A stretch of 64,000 nt of DNA. Source: Clostridia bacterium (lineage in GTDB: Bacteria > Bacillota > Clostridia > Oscillospirales > Acutalibacteraceae). A program made the position numbers and the translations under genes. Each line of letters begins with the position of its first letter. The first letter of the stretch is position 1. The notes below the pieces were generated by a model. That model was given only the letters and a program-made list of their open reading frames with translations, searched no databases and had not been told where the DNA came from. The DNA lies in the NCBI GenBank assembly GCA_017415515.1, contig JAFQGI010000011.1, positions 1 to 64,000 of the forward strand. The letters are read 5' to 3'. Below, piece by piece: positions 1 to 8,556 of this stretch.

Positions 1-318
1 CAAAAATGGTATTAACACAACCTTTCGGCTGTACTAATCAAATTCGAGTTTGTAACTCATTCTGACGTCTAGCGTCATAGTTTGAAAACAATTTCTTGTT
101 TCCGGATTCTTCTCATACTGAGTAAGAATTAACGGGTATTGTGTGTGTTTTCGTTCTTGTCTTACACTGTTTAATTTTCAAGGTCCTCTCGACTTCGTCA
201 AGCGAAGTCGGTCAAATATGTCCTTGATGATCTAAACGATCATCATTTCGCTATCGCGAAACCGGCCATATTTGCGGTGCCATCCTCTCGCTTAAGCTAT
301 TGCTTTCGCGTAGACAGC
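1..318 (-). other. Transcribed leader, probably of an rRNA operon
   Basis: No plausible protein is encoded here. Read on the minus strand, the segment follows a consensus promoter and contains a chain of hairpins (arms GACTTCG/CGAAGTC near 190-210, GATGATC/GATCATC near 224-244, TTTCGC/GCGAAA near 247-262). Then comes CCTTGAAAATTAAACAGTG near 163-183, which resembles the box-A-proximal sequence common in rRNA leaders and spacers of Firmicutes. The start of a 16S gene is not inside the window, so the rRNA assignment is inference from promoter strength and this sequence. A leader of another strongly expressed transcript remains possible. Confidence 0.5.
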
Positions 319-324
319 TTTGCT

Positions 325-353
325 ATCATACCACTCCCATCCCCATTTGTCAA
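325..353 (-). promoter_or_regulatory. Consensus sigma-A promoter reading out of the window's left end
   Basis: On the minus strand TTGACA (348-353) and TATGAT (325-330) are separated by exactly 17 bases. Transcription would start near 318 and run leftwards into the structured leader. The near-perfect hexamers fit a stable-RNA promoter. Confidence 0.75.
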
Positions 354-452
354 CAGGTTTTTTCAAGTTTTTTTGAAAATTTGCTACCTTTTTCCAGCAT
401 TCTCTGTTTTGCACGGTTTTATACAGAAAAAAAGCCACTTTATGTGCAAAAA

Positions 453-479
453 GCCTCCGAAAAGCATCTTTTCGGAGGC
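453..479 (-). terminator. Intrinsic terminator after the decarboxylase genes
   Basis: A perfect 12-bp stem (GCCTCCGAAAAG/CTTTTCGGAGGC) with a 3-base loop is followed on the minus strand by TTTTTG. It lies just after the 42-residue gene and ends the oadB transcript. Confidence 0.85.
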
Positions 480-497
480 TTGATCTCTGTAAGAACC

Positions 498-626
498 TTA
501 TTTCTTTTTCTCGGGAATGAGTTTCAGCAAATACACCACGCCAATAATGACGCCGGTTACCACAAAAATACCCATCATGCCATATCCCATAATCGGCAGG
601 GCATGCAACAACTTATCGACACTCAT
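498..626 (-). CDS. OadG-related small subunit (42 aa) of a sodium-pumping decarboxylase
   Basis: This 42-residue protein begins MSVDKLLHALPIMGYGMMG, has one hydrophobic segment (about residues 9-35) and ends in a lysine tail (EKKK). It starts 15 bases after the oadB stop with a good site (AAAGGAGG) before the ATG, so it is co-translated with the beta subunit. Small single-pass proteins of this kind next to oadB are known as OadG-related small transporter subunits and are thought to replace the longer gamma subunit that helps assemble the pump. No alpha (carboxyltransferase) or biotin-carrier gene is visible nearby. The gene is too short for ordinary ORF cut-offs but is well supported by position and composition. 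Confidence 0.8.
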   Translation of the reverse strand: MSVDKLLHALPIMGYGMMGIFVVTGVIIGVVYLLKLIPEKKK

Positions 627-640
627 GCTCTATTCCTCCT

Positions 641-1744
641 TTAACCTACCAGCGCCAAGATCAGGCCGCCGGCAATAACCGACGCAATCTGGCCGGACAC
701 ATTCACACCAATGGAATGCATCAACAGGAAGTTCTGGTTATCCTCTTCCAAGCCCATCTTATGCACCACACGGGCCGACATGGGGAATGCAGAGATACCG
801 GCCGCACCGATCATAGGATTGATCTTCTTTTTGGAGAACATATTCATAAACTTGGCGATCATCACGCCGGCGAAGGTGTCGAAGATAAAAGCGAACAGAC
901 CCAAGCCGATGATGAGCAGCGTTTCCCACCGCAGGAAATCCTCCGCCTTCATACGAGCAGCGATGGTGATGCCTAAGAACAGCGTAATCAAATTGGCCAG
1001 CACCTTCTGTGCCGTCTCGGACAGAGAATTCAGCACACCACACTCGCGGATCAGGTTGCCGAACATTAAGAAGCCGATCAGCGCCACCGCATCGGGAGCC
1101 ACCAAGCCCACGATCACCGTCACCACAATGGGGAACAAAATCTTGGTCAAGCGGGATACGGGCTTACCGGCGGAATTGTCCATACGGATCTTACGCTCCG
1201 CTTTCGTGGTGCACAGCTTAATGATCGGCGGCTGCACCAACGGTACCAAAGCCATATAGGAGTAGGCCGCCACCATAATGGCGCCCACATATTTGGAACC
1301 CAGCTCCATCGACACGGCAATAGCGGTAGGACCATCGGCGGCACCGATGATGCCGATGGAGGCCGCGTCTTTGAGCTCAAATCCGCACAAAGAAGCCAAA
1401 CACAGCGTAAAGAAGATGCCAAACTGTGCCGCCGCACCGAAAATCATCAGTTTCGGATTGGTCAACAGCGGTGCAAAGTCAATCATCGCACCGATTCCGA
1501 TAAACAAAATCAGCGGCATCAACTCACCGAAATCGTTGCTGATACCAAACTTAAACAACGTATCGATCACGTGGTTGGCGCCGGAGTTGGGCAGATTCAC
1601 CAGAATCGCGCCAAAGCCCATGGGCAACAACAGCGTGGGTTCCATTTCTTTTTTGATGGCCAGAAAAATCAACGCACCACCAATGAGCCACATAACAGCC
1701 TGCTGCCACGTCAAGTCGGCAAAGTTTTCCAACAACACTTCCAT
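641..1744 (-). CDS. Sodium ion-translocating decarboxylase, beta subunit
   Basis: This 367-residue polytopic membrane protein belongs to the OadB/GcdB/MmdB family. The beta subunit decarboxylates carboxybiotin and couples this to sodium export. Family signatures seen are GAADGPTAI (residues 134-142), containing the essential aspartate, and YSYMALVP (161-168). The length is near that of other short beta subunits. The gene is followed by the 42-residue OadG-like gene and a terminator. A longer, inserted paralogue lies at 39514-40983, so the cell has at least two such pumps. The substrate (oxaloacetate, methylmalonyl-CoA or glutaconyl-CoA) cannot be told from the beta subunit alone. Confidence 0.9.
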   Translation of the reverse strand: MEVLLENFADLTWQQAVMWLIGGALIFLAIKKEMEPTLLLPMGFGAILVNLPNSGANHVIDTLFKFGISNDFGELMPLILFIGIGAMIDFAPLLTNPKLMIFGAAAQFGIFFTLCLASLCGFELKDAASIGIIGAADGPTAIAVSMELGSKYVGAIMVAAYSYMALVPLVQPPIIKLCTTKAERKIRMDNSAGKPVSRLTKILFPIVVTVIVGLVAPDAVALIGFLMFGNLIRECGVLNSLSETAQKVLANLITLFLGITIAARMKAEDFLRWETLLIIGLGLFAFIFDTFAGVMIAKFMNMFSKKKINPMIGAAGISAFPMSARVVHKMGLEEDNQNFLLMHSIGVNVSGQIASVIAGGLILALVG

Positions 1745-1812
1745 TATGACATCTCCTTCTACAATACCTACCTATTATTAATAATGTGCAGATACCGAAA
1801 ATACATTCTTTC

Positions 1813-2454
1813 TTATTGCTGATTTAACTCATCAAAAGAAGAAATATAACATTCTGTCACCTGCGGTATCCTTTCCGCATTCTGGGGCGTATGGGGGCAA
1901 AGCACGCCGCACACCTGCATCCCCGCTGACGCCGCATTCACAATGGCCACGGGATTGTCATCGTAATAAAGAATCTCAGCAGCGGGTACGCCGACATCCT
2001 CGACCACACGCTCAAACAACTGTGAATCAGATTTGCCTATCCCATAATCCTCTACCGTCCATACCCGTTCAAACCAATCCCACACACCGTTATTGTGCAA
2101 ACACGGATCGGTGATGCTATGAGGGCTGGCGGTGAGCACAAACAACCGTACCCCTTGCTCACGCAACCGGCACAGATAATCTCGCACTCCCGGCATCAAG
2201 CGAATGCTGTGGGCATATTCCCGATGCATTCCCTCTTCCAGTCGATGGGTGACCTCCTCTACCGTACCGGGCACCCCCATCCGGCAGAAAAGAGCCGCCG
2301 TAGGCGGTACGCCCTGTGGATGCATTTTTCGAATCATTTCGTCACGGTCATAGGCAATGCCCGCCTCATCCAACACGGGGAGCATCCCGCCATCAAACCG
2401 CGACCATGAATCCACCAGCGTATCGTCCAAATCAAACACAACAGCTCGTATCAT
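1813..2454 (-). CDS. HAD-superfamily hydrolase
   Basis: This 213-residue protein opens with HAD motif I (VVFDLDDTLVDSW, residues 5-17). Motif II is the LTAS segment near residue 107, and the motif III/IV region includes a lysine near GIGKSD and the acidic pair in YYDDNP (about residue 164). These fit a phosphatase of the HAD subfamily I type with a helical cap, acting on a small phosphorylated metabolite in the cytosol. The specific substrate cannot be named. It sits downstream of the polysaccharide operon's terminator and upstream of oadB with a GGAGG ribosome site, so it is probably transcribed on its own or by read-through. Confidence 0.8.
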   Translation of the reverse strand: MIRAVVFDLDDTLVDSWSRFDGGMLPVLDEAGIAYDRDEMIRKMHPQGVPPTAALFCRMGVPGTVEEVTHRLEEGMHREYAHSIRLMPGVRDYLCRLREQGVRLFVLTASPHSITDPCLHNNGVWDWFERVWTVEDYGIGKSDSQLFERVVEDVGVPAAEILYYDDNPVAIVNAASAGMQVCGVLCPHTPQNAERIPQVTECYISSFDELNQQ

Positions 2455-2471
2455 CCTATCCTCCGAACAAA

Positions 2472-2501
2472 AGCAGCGGCAGAAACATATCTGCCGCTGC
2501 T
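2472..2501 (-). terminator. Terminator of the exopolysaccharide operon
   Basis: An 11-bp stem (AGCAGCGGCAG/CTGCCGCTGCT) with an 8-base loop, followed on the minus strand by TTTTG, lies just after the dehydratase stop codon. Confidence 0.8.
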
Positions 2502-2509
2502 AGGCGTCA

Positions 2510-4432
2510 TCAAACCCTCAGTTCTTTCTTCTGCTCCACCTGAGAATTGACTTCTTCGGGTGTCTTGAAAGTGGGGACGATTTCTCGCATCACACGCACA
2601 ATCTCAGCAGCAGATTCCGTAGCCAACACCTGACGCAAACGATCCAAATTGCGGCTCATCTCGTCACGGGAAATGACTTCCTGCTGCTCAACGAAGATCT
2701 TTTCGTACTTGGTGGCCGTTAAATGCTCACTGCTCATCAACAGCTCCTCATACAGCTTCTCGCCGGGACGCAAACCCGTCTCGATGATGTCCACGTCCAC
2801 ATACGGGGTCAAACCGGCCATACGCACCAGGTTTTCCGCCAGCGTGAGGATCTTCACAGGCTCGCCCATATCCAGCACAAACACTTGAGAGCGCTCCGCC
2901 ATAGCTCCCGCCTGCATCACCAGTTGAGACGCTTCGGGAATGGTCATAAAATAACGGATGATGCGACGATCGGTGACGGTCAAAGGACCACCGCTGGCCA
3001 ACTGACGCTTAAACAACGGGATCACCGAGCCGTTGGAACCCAGCACGTTACCGAAACGCACCGCCACGAAGGTGGTGTGCTCATAGTGCTGCATACTCTG
3101 CACCACCATCTCACACAGGCGCTTGCTGGCGCCCATCACGTTGGTGGGGTTGACCGCCTTATCGGTGGAAATCAGCACAAACTTCTCCGCACCATAGCGG
3201 CCGGCGGCATCCGCCACATTGTATGTACCGAACACGTTATTCTTGATTGCTTCTTCCGGGCAATCCTCCATCAAGGGCACGTGCTTGTGCGCCGCCGCAT
3301 GGAAAATGATGTGGGGGCGGTAACGGCGGAACAACAAATCTACCTTATCCGCATCACGTACCGAAGCAATTTCGATACACAAATCTAAATTGTTGGCAAA
3401 ATTTCGCCGCAATTCCTGTTGCAGATCGTAGGCATTGTTTTCATAAATATCTACGACCACCAACCGACGAGGATGGTGAACGGCAATCTGTCGACACAAC
3501 TCAGAACCGATTGAGCCGCCGCCACCGGTCACCATAACCACTTTATCGGACAGAAAATCGTACACTTCTTTATTGTTGAAGATAATGGCCTCGCGGCCCA
3601 ACAAATCTTCCGGCTCCACGTCACGGACATTGCTCATCAAATCGCCGGATTCGCTGGGAAGCTGACTGAAAATGCTGGGCAAAATTCGCACACGGCACTC
3701 CGTATTGCTGCACTGCTGCAGCACCTCGCGGGTGCGCTCCTCATCCAGCGAGGGGATGGCCACGATGATCTCGGACACATCCGACCCCTTCAAATGATTG
3801 GCAATACTATCCAAAGAACCACGCACAGGGAGGCCACGGACGTGTGCCCGCTGCTTCACGGGATCGTCGTCGAAAAAGCACACCACCTCATAGGGGCATT
3901 CGGGATCACGACGAATCTCATCCACCAGCGACACGCCGGCATCACCGGCGCCCACAATCGCTACCTTCACTCTGGCATTCGCCATGTGCTTGCGGCGGCG
4001 ATAAGCCTGTCGGGCATACCGATACACGAATCGCGACATCCACATAAAAACCAGCGAAATGAGCAGCACCAGCACCTGCAAGCGCTGAGGATACTCCATC
4101 TCCGGAGGCAAAACAACGCGGCCAAACACATACAGTGTGACGTGGCCACACGTCAGTGCCAAAAACTGCATCAGGTATTCGCGGCTTTCCTGATATTTCC
4201 ACAAGCTGTCATAGCAACCGAACAAAATCTGATATATACCGGTGCACACCAGCGTCAGCAACAAGAAAAGCCACCAGTATTCGGGCATAGAGCTCAACTT
4301 TTCCCGAAAGCACGCCCAAGAAACAAAGAAAGAAATCGCAGTTATCAAGGAGTCGGTCCAAAGCAAAAACAAGCGCCGCGGATAGGATACAAATTTGTTC
4401 GCACCCGCGGTTTTAGTCTGCTTTTCGCTCAC
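2510..4432 (-). CDS. Membrane-bound nucleoside-sugar 4,6-dehydratase (EpsC/WbpM/CapD family)
   Basis: This 640-residue protein has four N-terminal membrane segments (about residues 20-130), a first nucleotide-binding fold (VAIVGAGDAG, about residue 157), and a C-terminal SDR domain with MVTGGGGSIGSE (about residue 299). The active-site region reads STDKAVNPTNVMGASK, with methionine in the usual tyrosine position, as in UDP-GlcNAc 4,6-dehydratases such as WbpM and FlaA1. It probably makes a UDP-4-keto-6-deoxy sugar that feeds bacillosamine- or N-acetylfucosamine-type precursors for surface polysaccharide. It is the last gene of the wzz-kinase-phosphatase operon and overlaps the phosphatase stop by 4 bases. 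No glycosyltransferases follow, so the assembly genes must be elsewhere. Confidence 0.88.
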   Translation of the reverse strand: MSEKQTKTAGANKFVSYPRRLFLLWTDSLITAISFFVSWACFREKLSSMPEYWWLFLLLTLVCTGIYQILFGCYDSLWKYQESREYLMQFLALTCGHVTLYVFGRVVLPPEMEYPQRLQVLVLLISLVFMWMSRFVYRYARQAYRRRKHMANARVKVAIVGAGDAGVSLVDEIRRDPECPYEVVCFFDDDPVKQRAHVRGLPVRGSLDSIANHLKGSDVSEIIVAIPSLDEERTREVLQQCSNTECRVRILPSIFSQLPSESGDLMSNVRDVEPEDLLGREAIIFNNKEVYDFLSDKVVMVTGGGGSIGSELCRQIAVHHPRRLVVVDIYENNAYDLQQELRRNFANNLDLCIEIASVRDADKVDLLFRRYRPHIIFHAAAHKHVPLMEDCPEEAIKNNVFGTYNVADAAGRYGAEKFVLISTDKAVNPTNVMGASKRLCEMVVQSMQHYEHTTFVAVRFGNVLGSNGSVIPLFKRQLASGGPLTVTDRRIIRYFMTIPEASQLVMQAGAMAERSQVFVLDMGEPVKILTLAENLVRMAGLTPYVDVDIIETGLRPGEKLYEELLMSSEHLTATKYEKIFVEQQEVISRDEMSRNLDRLRQVLATESAAEIVRVMREIVPTFKTPEEVNSQVEQKKELRV

Positions 4433-5181
4433 AATAATCCCTCCGTGTTATCAACTTGCCTTTCCAAACGCTCTGTCATCTGCACAATACGCTCCAGCCA
4501 CAGGCGACCGTCACGGCTTTTGCTCATCACCTTTACCGCTTGTCCCATACGAGGACTGCGGTAATCCATATTATGCATATCCGATCCCAGCACCATACGG
4601 CGAGTATCCGGCAGATGCCGACACAAAGAACCAAAATATTTTTTGTCCGCAATGGAATCCGCATTCACCTGCATAATTGCGTCAGGCAAATCCATCAGCA
4701 TCTCAAAATGATTGTGAGAATACCAGGACAAATAGCGGTCCAAATGGGCATACATCAACGTCACACCTTGTGTGTCCACAATGCGCTCCAACTCTTCCAG
4801 CAGCCAATACGGCGGTGCGCTAAAAGGCATCTCCACCAACAGAATGTCGGTCCCCTCCAAGCAGAGCGGACGCAGATCAAAGCGGGAGATCCCTTCGCGG
4901 ATAAGCACCTCTGCACCCAACAAAACCCGAGGCATATCCTCGGTCAAATGAGGGAGCAGCTGCTCATAGGCCGCCTGCCGATCTTGAAGAAAGGTTGGCA
5001 CGTTATGCTGTCCGATATAAAAATGCGGGGTTGCCACCACCGTATCCACGCCCTGCTGAGCGTCGGCACGGAGCATCGCCACCGCCATGGCCACGTCGGA
5101 GGCACCATCATCCAAATTCGGAAGACAATGGGAATGAAAATCAGTCAAGCCCGCATCACTTACTGCTGTACTCATAATCAT
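4429..5181 (-). CDS. PHP-type protein-tyrosine phosphatase (CpsB/YwqE family)
   Basis: About 250 residues. The N-terminal metal-binding motif DFHSHCLPNLDDGASD is typical of PHP phosphatases that dephosphorylate BY-kinases, and further histidines appear in VVATPHFY and GSDMHNMDYR. The start is placed at the ATG at 5181 (or 5175), inside the end of the kinase gene; an in-frame ATG at 5217 would overlap the kinase by 62 bases and is less likely. The overlap suggests translational coupling of kinase and phosphatase. By analogy with CpsB/CpsD it would reset the kinase and so control polymer length and export. Confidence 0.88.
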   Translation of the reverse strand: MIMSTAVSDAGLTDFHSHCLPNLDDGASDVAMAVAMLRADAQQGVDTVVATPHFYIGQHNVPTFLQDRQAAYEQLLPHLTEDMPRVLLGAEVLIREGISRFDLRPLCLEGTDILLVEMPFSAPPYWLLEELERIVDTQGVTLMYAHLDRYLSWYSHNHFEMLMDLPDAIMQVNADSIADKKYFGSLCRHLPDTRRMVLGSDMHNMDYRSPRMGQAVKVMSKSRDGRLWLERIVQMTERLERQVDNTEGLL

Positions 5182-5974
5182 ACCGCTGATAATAGCGTCT
5201 TCTCTCGTAACGACCATAACGACCGTACCGACCGTAGTTGCCGGTACCTACCTTCATATCGGTGAGCACCACGCCCAACAACTTGGTGTTGGAGGTTTCC
5301 ACCTTTTCCAAGGCCTCGGAAAACTCCTCGTACATCGTCTGATTGTGACGGGCAACCAGCACCATGCCGGCGGCATTGGGAGCCACCACCAGAGCATCGG
5401 CCACCACGCACAGAGGGGGCATATCCACAAAGATATAGTCGTAACGAGTCTGCAATTCCTCCAACAGCTCCTTCATGCGGGTGGAACCCAGCAGCTCGGA
5501 GGGGTTGGGCGGGGTGGGACCGGAGGTGATCAAGTCCACGTTGGGCTTCACCTGACGCTGAATGCATTCGTCCAGCGTGCTCAAACCGCCCAAAACCTTA
5601 GACAAGCCGAGAGAACGCGTCTTTTTGAAGTTGCGATGCTGGGAGGGCTTACGCATATCCGCGTCCAGCAGCAACACGCGAGCACCGGTCTGCGCCATAA
5701 CGATGGCCAGGTTGGCACTCAGGGTAGACTTACCGGCGGAGGGCTCCGCAGAGGAGAACACCACCACACGGCTGTTGGTAGTCGCCAGAGCGAACAACAG
5801 ATTGGTACGAATCATCTTGTACGCTTCCATCACCTGGAAGGCGGTGCGCTTGCTGGCCTTTTCGCCGGCCACAGCCTGTTTGACCTCAGCAGCAGCCTTT
5901 TCGGCGGCGACTTCGGCCTCGGTCTTGACGGTTACGTCCTTGGTCTCAACCACATTGTTGATCTTATCAGCCAT
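5156..5974 (-). CDS. Bacterial tyrosine kinase (CpsD/CapB/YwqD family)
   Basis: This 272-residue cytoplasmic BY-kinase has Walker A in SAEPSAGKSTLSANLAI (about residues 75-91), Walker A' in LLLDADMRKPSQH, and Walker B in YIFVDMPPL. The C-terminus is a tyrosine cluster (three YGR repeats, then further tyrosines up to the end), the usual autophosphorylation tail. The N-terminal 40 residues are rich in Ala/Glu/Lys and charged. It needs the membrane activator encoded just upstream (2-base gap), and is dephosphorylated by the PHP enzyme encoded just downstream. Together they form the switch that regulates capsule or exopolysaccharide export. Confidence 0.92.
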   Translation of the reverse strand: MADKINNVVETKDVTVKTEAEVAAEKAAAEVKQAVAGEKASKRTAFQVMEAYKMIRTNLLFALATTNSRVVVFSSAEPSAGKSTLSANLAIVMAQTGARVLLLDADMRKPSQHRNFKKTRSLGLSKVLGGLSTLDECIQRQVKPNVDLITSGPTPPNPSELLGSTRMKELLEELQTRYDYIFVDMPPLCVVADALVVAPNAAGMVLVARHNQTMYEEFSEALEKVETSNTKLLGVVLTDMKVGTGNYGRYGRYGRYERRRYYQRYDYEYSSK

Positions 5975-5976
5975 TG

Positions 5977-6717
5977 TTATTTCCCTCCCGTCTTTCTGCT
6001 GGAAGCGGCGGCGACCTTATCCACGCTGCCGGTGGTATCCATAACCACACCCAACACGTTCACATTGAAACGAGTCTTCAAATCCTTCTCATCCTTGATG
6101 GTGTTATCCATCAGATAACGCACCAGGATCAGACCGCAGGTCAGCAACAGACCGAAAACGGCACCCAAAATGCCGTTACGGGCAATCATCGGCTGGTTTT
6201 TGGTGGCGTCATCCGCCTGGTCGAAGGGCTCAATGGAAACCAGTCCTGCCATCGCCTTCGTCACGATGTCGGGAGCATTCTTCAACATCTCTTCGCAAAT
6301 CACTTTGGACAACTTTTCGTCCTCGGTGGTACAAACGATACGCAGCAACGCCGTTTCTTCCACAGCGGTCATGCTCAGGCTGGAGCGAATCTCCTCAGCC
6401 GTCACGTCAAAACCGCGGGCATTGACCTTGTCGGCCACCTCGCCCATCACGCGGTTGGATTTGATCATAACGATGCACTCATCCACCAGCTTTTGAGAGG
6501 TGTCCAGGCCGTTGGCGCTGATTCCGCTGTAGGATTCATTCTCCACCTCTTTCGAGATGTTCATGATATAGGCCGAGCAACGGGAGGAATAGGTATCCTT
6601 GGTCAGCAGGCCGGTGGCCACGCCAAATACCACCGCCATAGCCACCGCCACGGCAATGATCAGGCGCAGGTTTTGCAACAGCACCAGAAAAAACGAGCGC
6701 AAATCCAATTCTTTCAT
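5977..6717 (-). CDS. Wzz/CapA-type polysaccharide co-polymerase (kinase activator)
   Basis: This 246-residue protein has an N-terminal membrane segment (about residues 17-38, IIAVAVAMAVVFGVATGLL) and a C-terminal one (about residues 190-212), with an extracellular alpha/beta domain between. This is the Wzz/YveK layout of Gram-positive bacteria, where the chain-length regulator is separate from the tyrosine kinase and activates it through its cytoplasmic tail. It is the first gene of the operon, downstream of a strong promoter at 6793-6821. The conserved proline-rich motif before the second membrane segment is poorly defined here. Confidence 0.85.
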   Translation of the reverse strand: MKELDLRSFFLVLLQNLRLIIAVAVAMAVVFGVATGLLTKDTYSSRCSAYIMNISKEVENESYSGISANGLDTSQKLVDECIVMIKSNRVMGEVADKVNARGFDVTAEEIRSSLSMTAVEETALLRIVCTTEDEKLSKVICEEMLKNAPDIVTKAMAGLVSIEPFDQADDATKNQPMIARNGILGAVFGLLLTCGLILVRYLMDNTIKDEKDLKTRFNVNVLGVVMDTTGSVDKVAAASSRKTGGK

Positions 6718-6792
6718 AGCGTTTCCTCATTTCCATTGAAGTTTTTCGTCTTGTGCGCAACAAATCCGCACGCACACACGCATACAGTATAA

Positions 6793-6821
6793 AGTATAAC
6801 AGTATGCCTCCCATTTGTCAA
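6793..6821 (-). promoter_or_regulatory. Promoter of the exopolysaccharide operon with overlapping repeats
   Basis: Minus-strand TTGACA (6816-6821), 17-base spacer, TATACT (6793-6798). The -10 is embedded in a symmetrical patch with arms GCATAC and GTATGC (about 6780-6807) and internal ACAGTAT repeats, which could be an operator for an unidentified regulator. The promoter match is direct observation; the operator role is inference. Confidence 0.75.
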
Positions 6822-6883
6822 TGATTTATTTCGCCGTTTTCCTCCCTATCCACTCCAAATCCCCAAAAACTGCAAAAGAAAAA

Positions 6884-6903
6884 GCAGCCTTGCGCAAGGC
6901 TGC
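6884..6903. terminator. Bidirectional hairpin terminator
   Basis: A GCAGCC/GGCTGC hairpin flanked by A-rich sequence on one side and TTTTT on the other lies right after the beta-helix gene on the minus strand. It can end transcription in either direction. Confidence 0.75.
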
Positions 6904-6915
6904 TTTTTCTCATTT

Positions 6916-8310
6916 TCATCGTCCGAAGGGATAGGCGGGAAACTCTGCCTGCTCCACCTGTGCCGTCGGGTCATCCGGCAGATTGGCAATGTTCCAATAG
7001 GTGTTGCCCACATACTTGGCGCGGGGACGCCAGTGGATGTGGCGATTCTCCTGACGGCATACAAATGCGTTGTTTTCCAACACCCAATCGTCGCTGTCAA
7101 AGGGGCCTCGGAACACCTCCACATTCTCCGCGCACATATCGAAATAGTTATCGTGGATGCGGGTGCCACCATCGTTTTCGTGCACCCAAATCAGACCGTT
7201 ACGGTCGTTGAAACTCACGTTATGATGGATATCATTGTTGGTGGTTTTGTACATCAGCAGCAGGAATCCGCCCTCGTTATCGTGGCTGTAATTGTAGCGG
7301 ATGGTGCTGTCGTTGCAGGAAATATCAATATCGAAGGCCTGACCGTCCTGCACACCGTGGGTGTAACACACCTCGTTATACTGCATAATGGTGCCATCCG
7401 CATTGTGGGGCCACACCGCCGCATTGGGGCCGATGCGCATCTCGTAACAACAGTGCTCCACGTAGTTATACTCGATCAGCGTGCCGATGGTGGAGTTGAC
7501 CAATATGCCGTCACCGGCGGTGCGATAGATCTCATTGCCGCGGATGACCACGTTGGTGCTGCCCAGCCACGGACCCACCGTGGTGTGGTAGAAGTTGGTG
7601 ACGTTATCCGCATAGGGGTCGTTGTGATATTCAATGCCTCTCCCCTCTGCCCAGGCGCTCCACACCGAAATACCGGTGCGGTCGATGTCGGCAATCACGT
7701 TATTCTCAATGAGAATATCGTCAAAATTGGTGGGCGTGCCGCCAATCGTACCGGTAGACACCACCAGAATACCCTCACCGCAGAAGCGGGACATCTCGGC
7801 ATTGATGTCGTGAATGTGACAGTTTTTGATATGAATGTGGCGGCCGGTGCCGTAATCGTGCCAACGGATCAGCACGCCATAGCGATAGCGGTTCTCCGCC
7901 GATTTGCGGAATTCGCTGTGGCTGTGAGGCTCCAACACGTGCTCAAACACCTGCTTGTAATAAGGGTTATAGTTGGTGATAGCCAGCCCATCCACTTCCC
8001 AGTAGTTCTGGTTGTAGAACAGCACCGCCGCACCCTCCACAAAGTTGCCCTCGCGGGTTCCGTGACTGCCGCCGCCGTCGATGATGGGCTTGTCGCCGCA
8101 GCCATAGGCGGCGATGCGAATGGGGGCCTCGGCGGTGCCGTCACCCAAGGGGTGTAGCTGTCCCGGGAAAATACAGCCTTTTTTCAGCAAAATCTCGTCA
8201 CCGGGCAAAAAGGTGGTAGCATTGATCTTTTCCAGCGTCTCCCACGCCGTTTCCGGTGTCAAACCATCGTTTTGATCGCAACCGTAAGCGTTGTCAATAT
8301 AGTAGCGCAT
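6916..8310 (-). CDS. Right-handed parallel beta-helix protein
   Basis: 464 residues with the repeated short strands and Asn-rich turns of a pectate-lyase-like solenoid (for example DDILIENNVIADIDRTG, STNVVIRGNEIYRTAG and NNDIHHNVSFNDRNG). The N-terminus (MRYYIDNAYGCDQNDGL) has no signal peptide, so the protein is probably cytoplasmic or exported by an unknown route. Such proteins include polysaccharide lyases, mannuronan epimerases and glycan-binding proteins. Many histidines and tryptophans lie along the solenoid, but no catalytic triad can be assigned by eye. It is a single-gene transcript with its own promoter (8343-8371) and terminator. Confidence 0.75.
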   Translation of the reverse strand: MRYYIDNAYGCDQNDGLTPETAWETLEKINATTFLPGDEILLKKGCIFPGQLHPLGDGTAEAPIRIAAYGCGDKPIIDGGGSHGTREGNFVEGAAVLFYNQNYWEVDGLAITNYNPYYKQVFEHVLEPHSHSEFRKSAENRYRYGVLIRWHDYGTGRHIHIKNCHIHDINAEMSRFCGEGILVVSTGTIGGTPTNFDDILIENNVIADIDRTGISVWSAWAEGRGIEYHNDPYADNVTNFYHTTVGPWLGSTNVVIRGNEIYRTAGDGILVNSTIGTLIEYNYVEHCCYEMRIGPNAAVWPHNADGTIMQYNEVCYTHGVQDGQAFDIDISCNDSTIRYNYSHDNEGGFLLLMYKTTNNDIHHNVSFNDRNGLIWVHENDGGTRIHDNYFDMCAENVEVFRGPFDSDDWVLENNAFVCRQENRHIHWRPRAKYVGNTYWNIANLPDDPTAQVEQAEFPAYPFGR

Positions 8311-8342
8311 AGCTCTCCCTCATTTCCAATATTCCTACCTCC

Positions 8343-8371
8343 ATTAAACCCTACTCATCCCCACTTGTCAA
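8343..8371 (-). promoter_or_regulatory. Promoter for the beta-helix gene
   Basis: Minus-strand TTGACA (8366-8371), 17-base spacer, TTTAAT (8343-8348), about 30 bases ahead of the ATG. It is divergent from the lipoprotein promoter at 8483. Confidence 0.7.
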
Positions 8372-8482
8372 GAAGATTGCTGCAAATCTGTGCTAAAAAT
8401 GGGCGTTTTTAACGAATTAAAGCGCCAAAATGCATCATTTTGACGGTTTTTGTTGATTTTGAATAAATTTTAGCAAATTTTC

Positions 8483-8511
8483 TTGACTTTTTCTGCAAAA
8501 TGCACTAAAAT
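8483..8511 (+). promoter_or_regulatory. Promoter for the small lipoprotein gene
   Basis: TTGACT (8483-8488), 17-base spacer and TAAAAT (8506-8511) precede the gene at 8557. Between the divergent promoters (8372-8482) the DNA is A/T-rich and shows no gene. Confidence 0.75.
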
Positions 8512-8556
8512 GGCGTTGTAGGTAACTACAACCAATTTAAGAGGAGGATTTCTATC

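Noticed and set aside
277..644. Two short plus-strand frames at the left end
   Set aside because: They run through the promoter, leader and terminator and oppose the 42-residue OadG-like gene; no ribosome sites.
2723..5265. Several long plus-strand frames across the exopolysaccharide operon
   Set aside because: They lie opposite strongly supported genes and have the composition typical of antisense frames in GC-rich codon usage.
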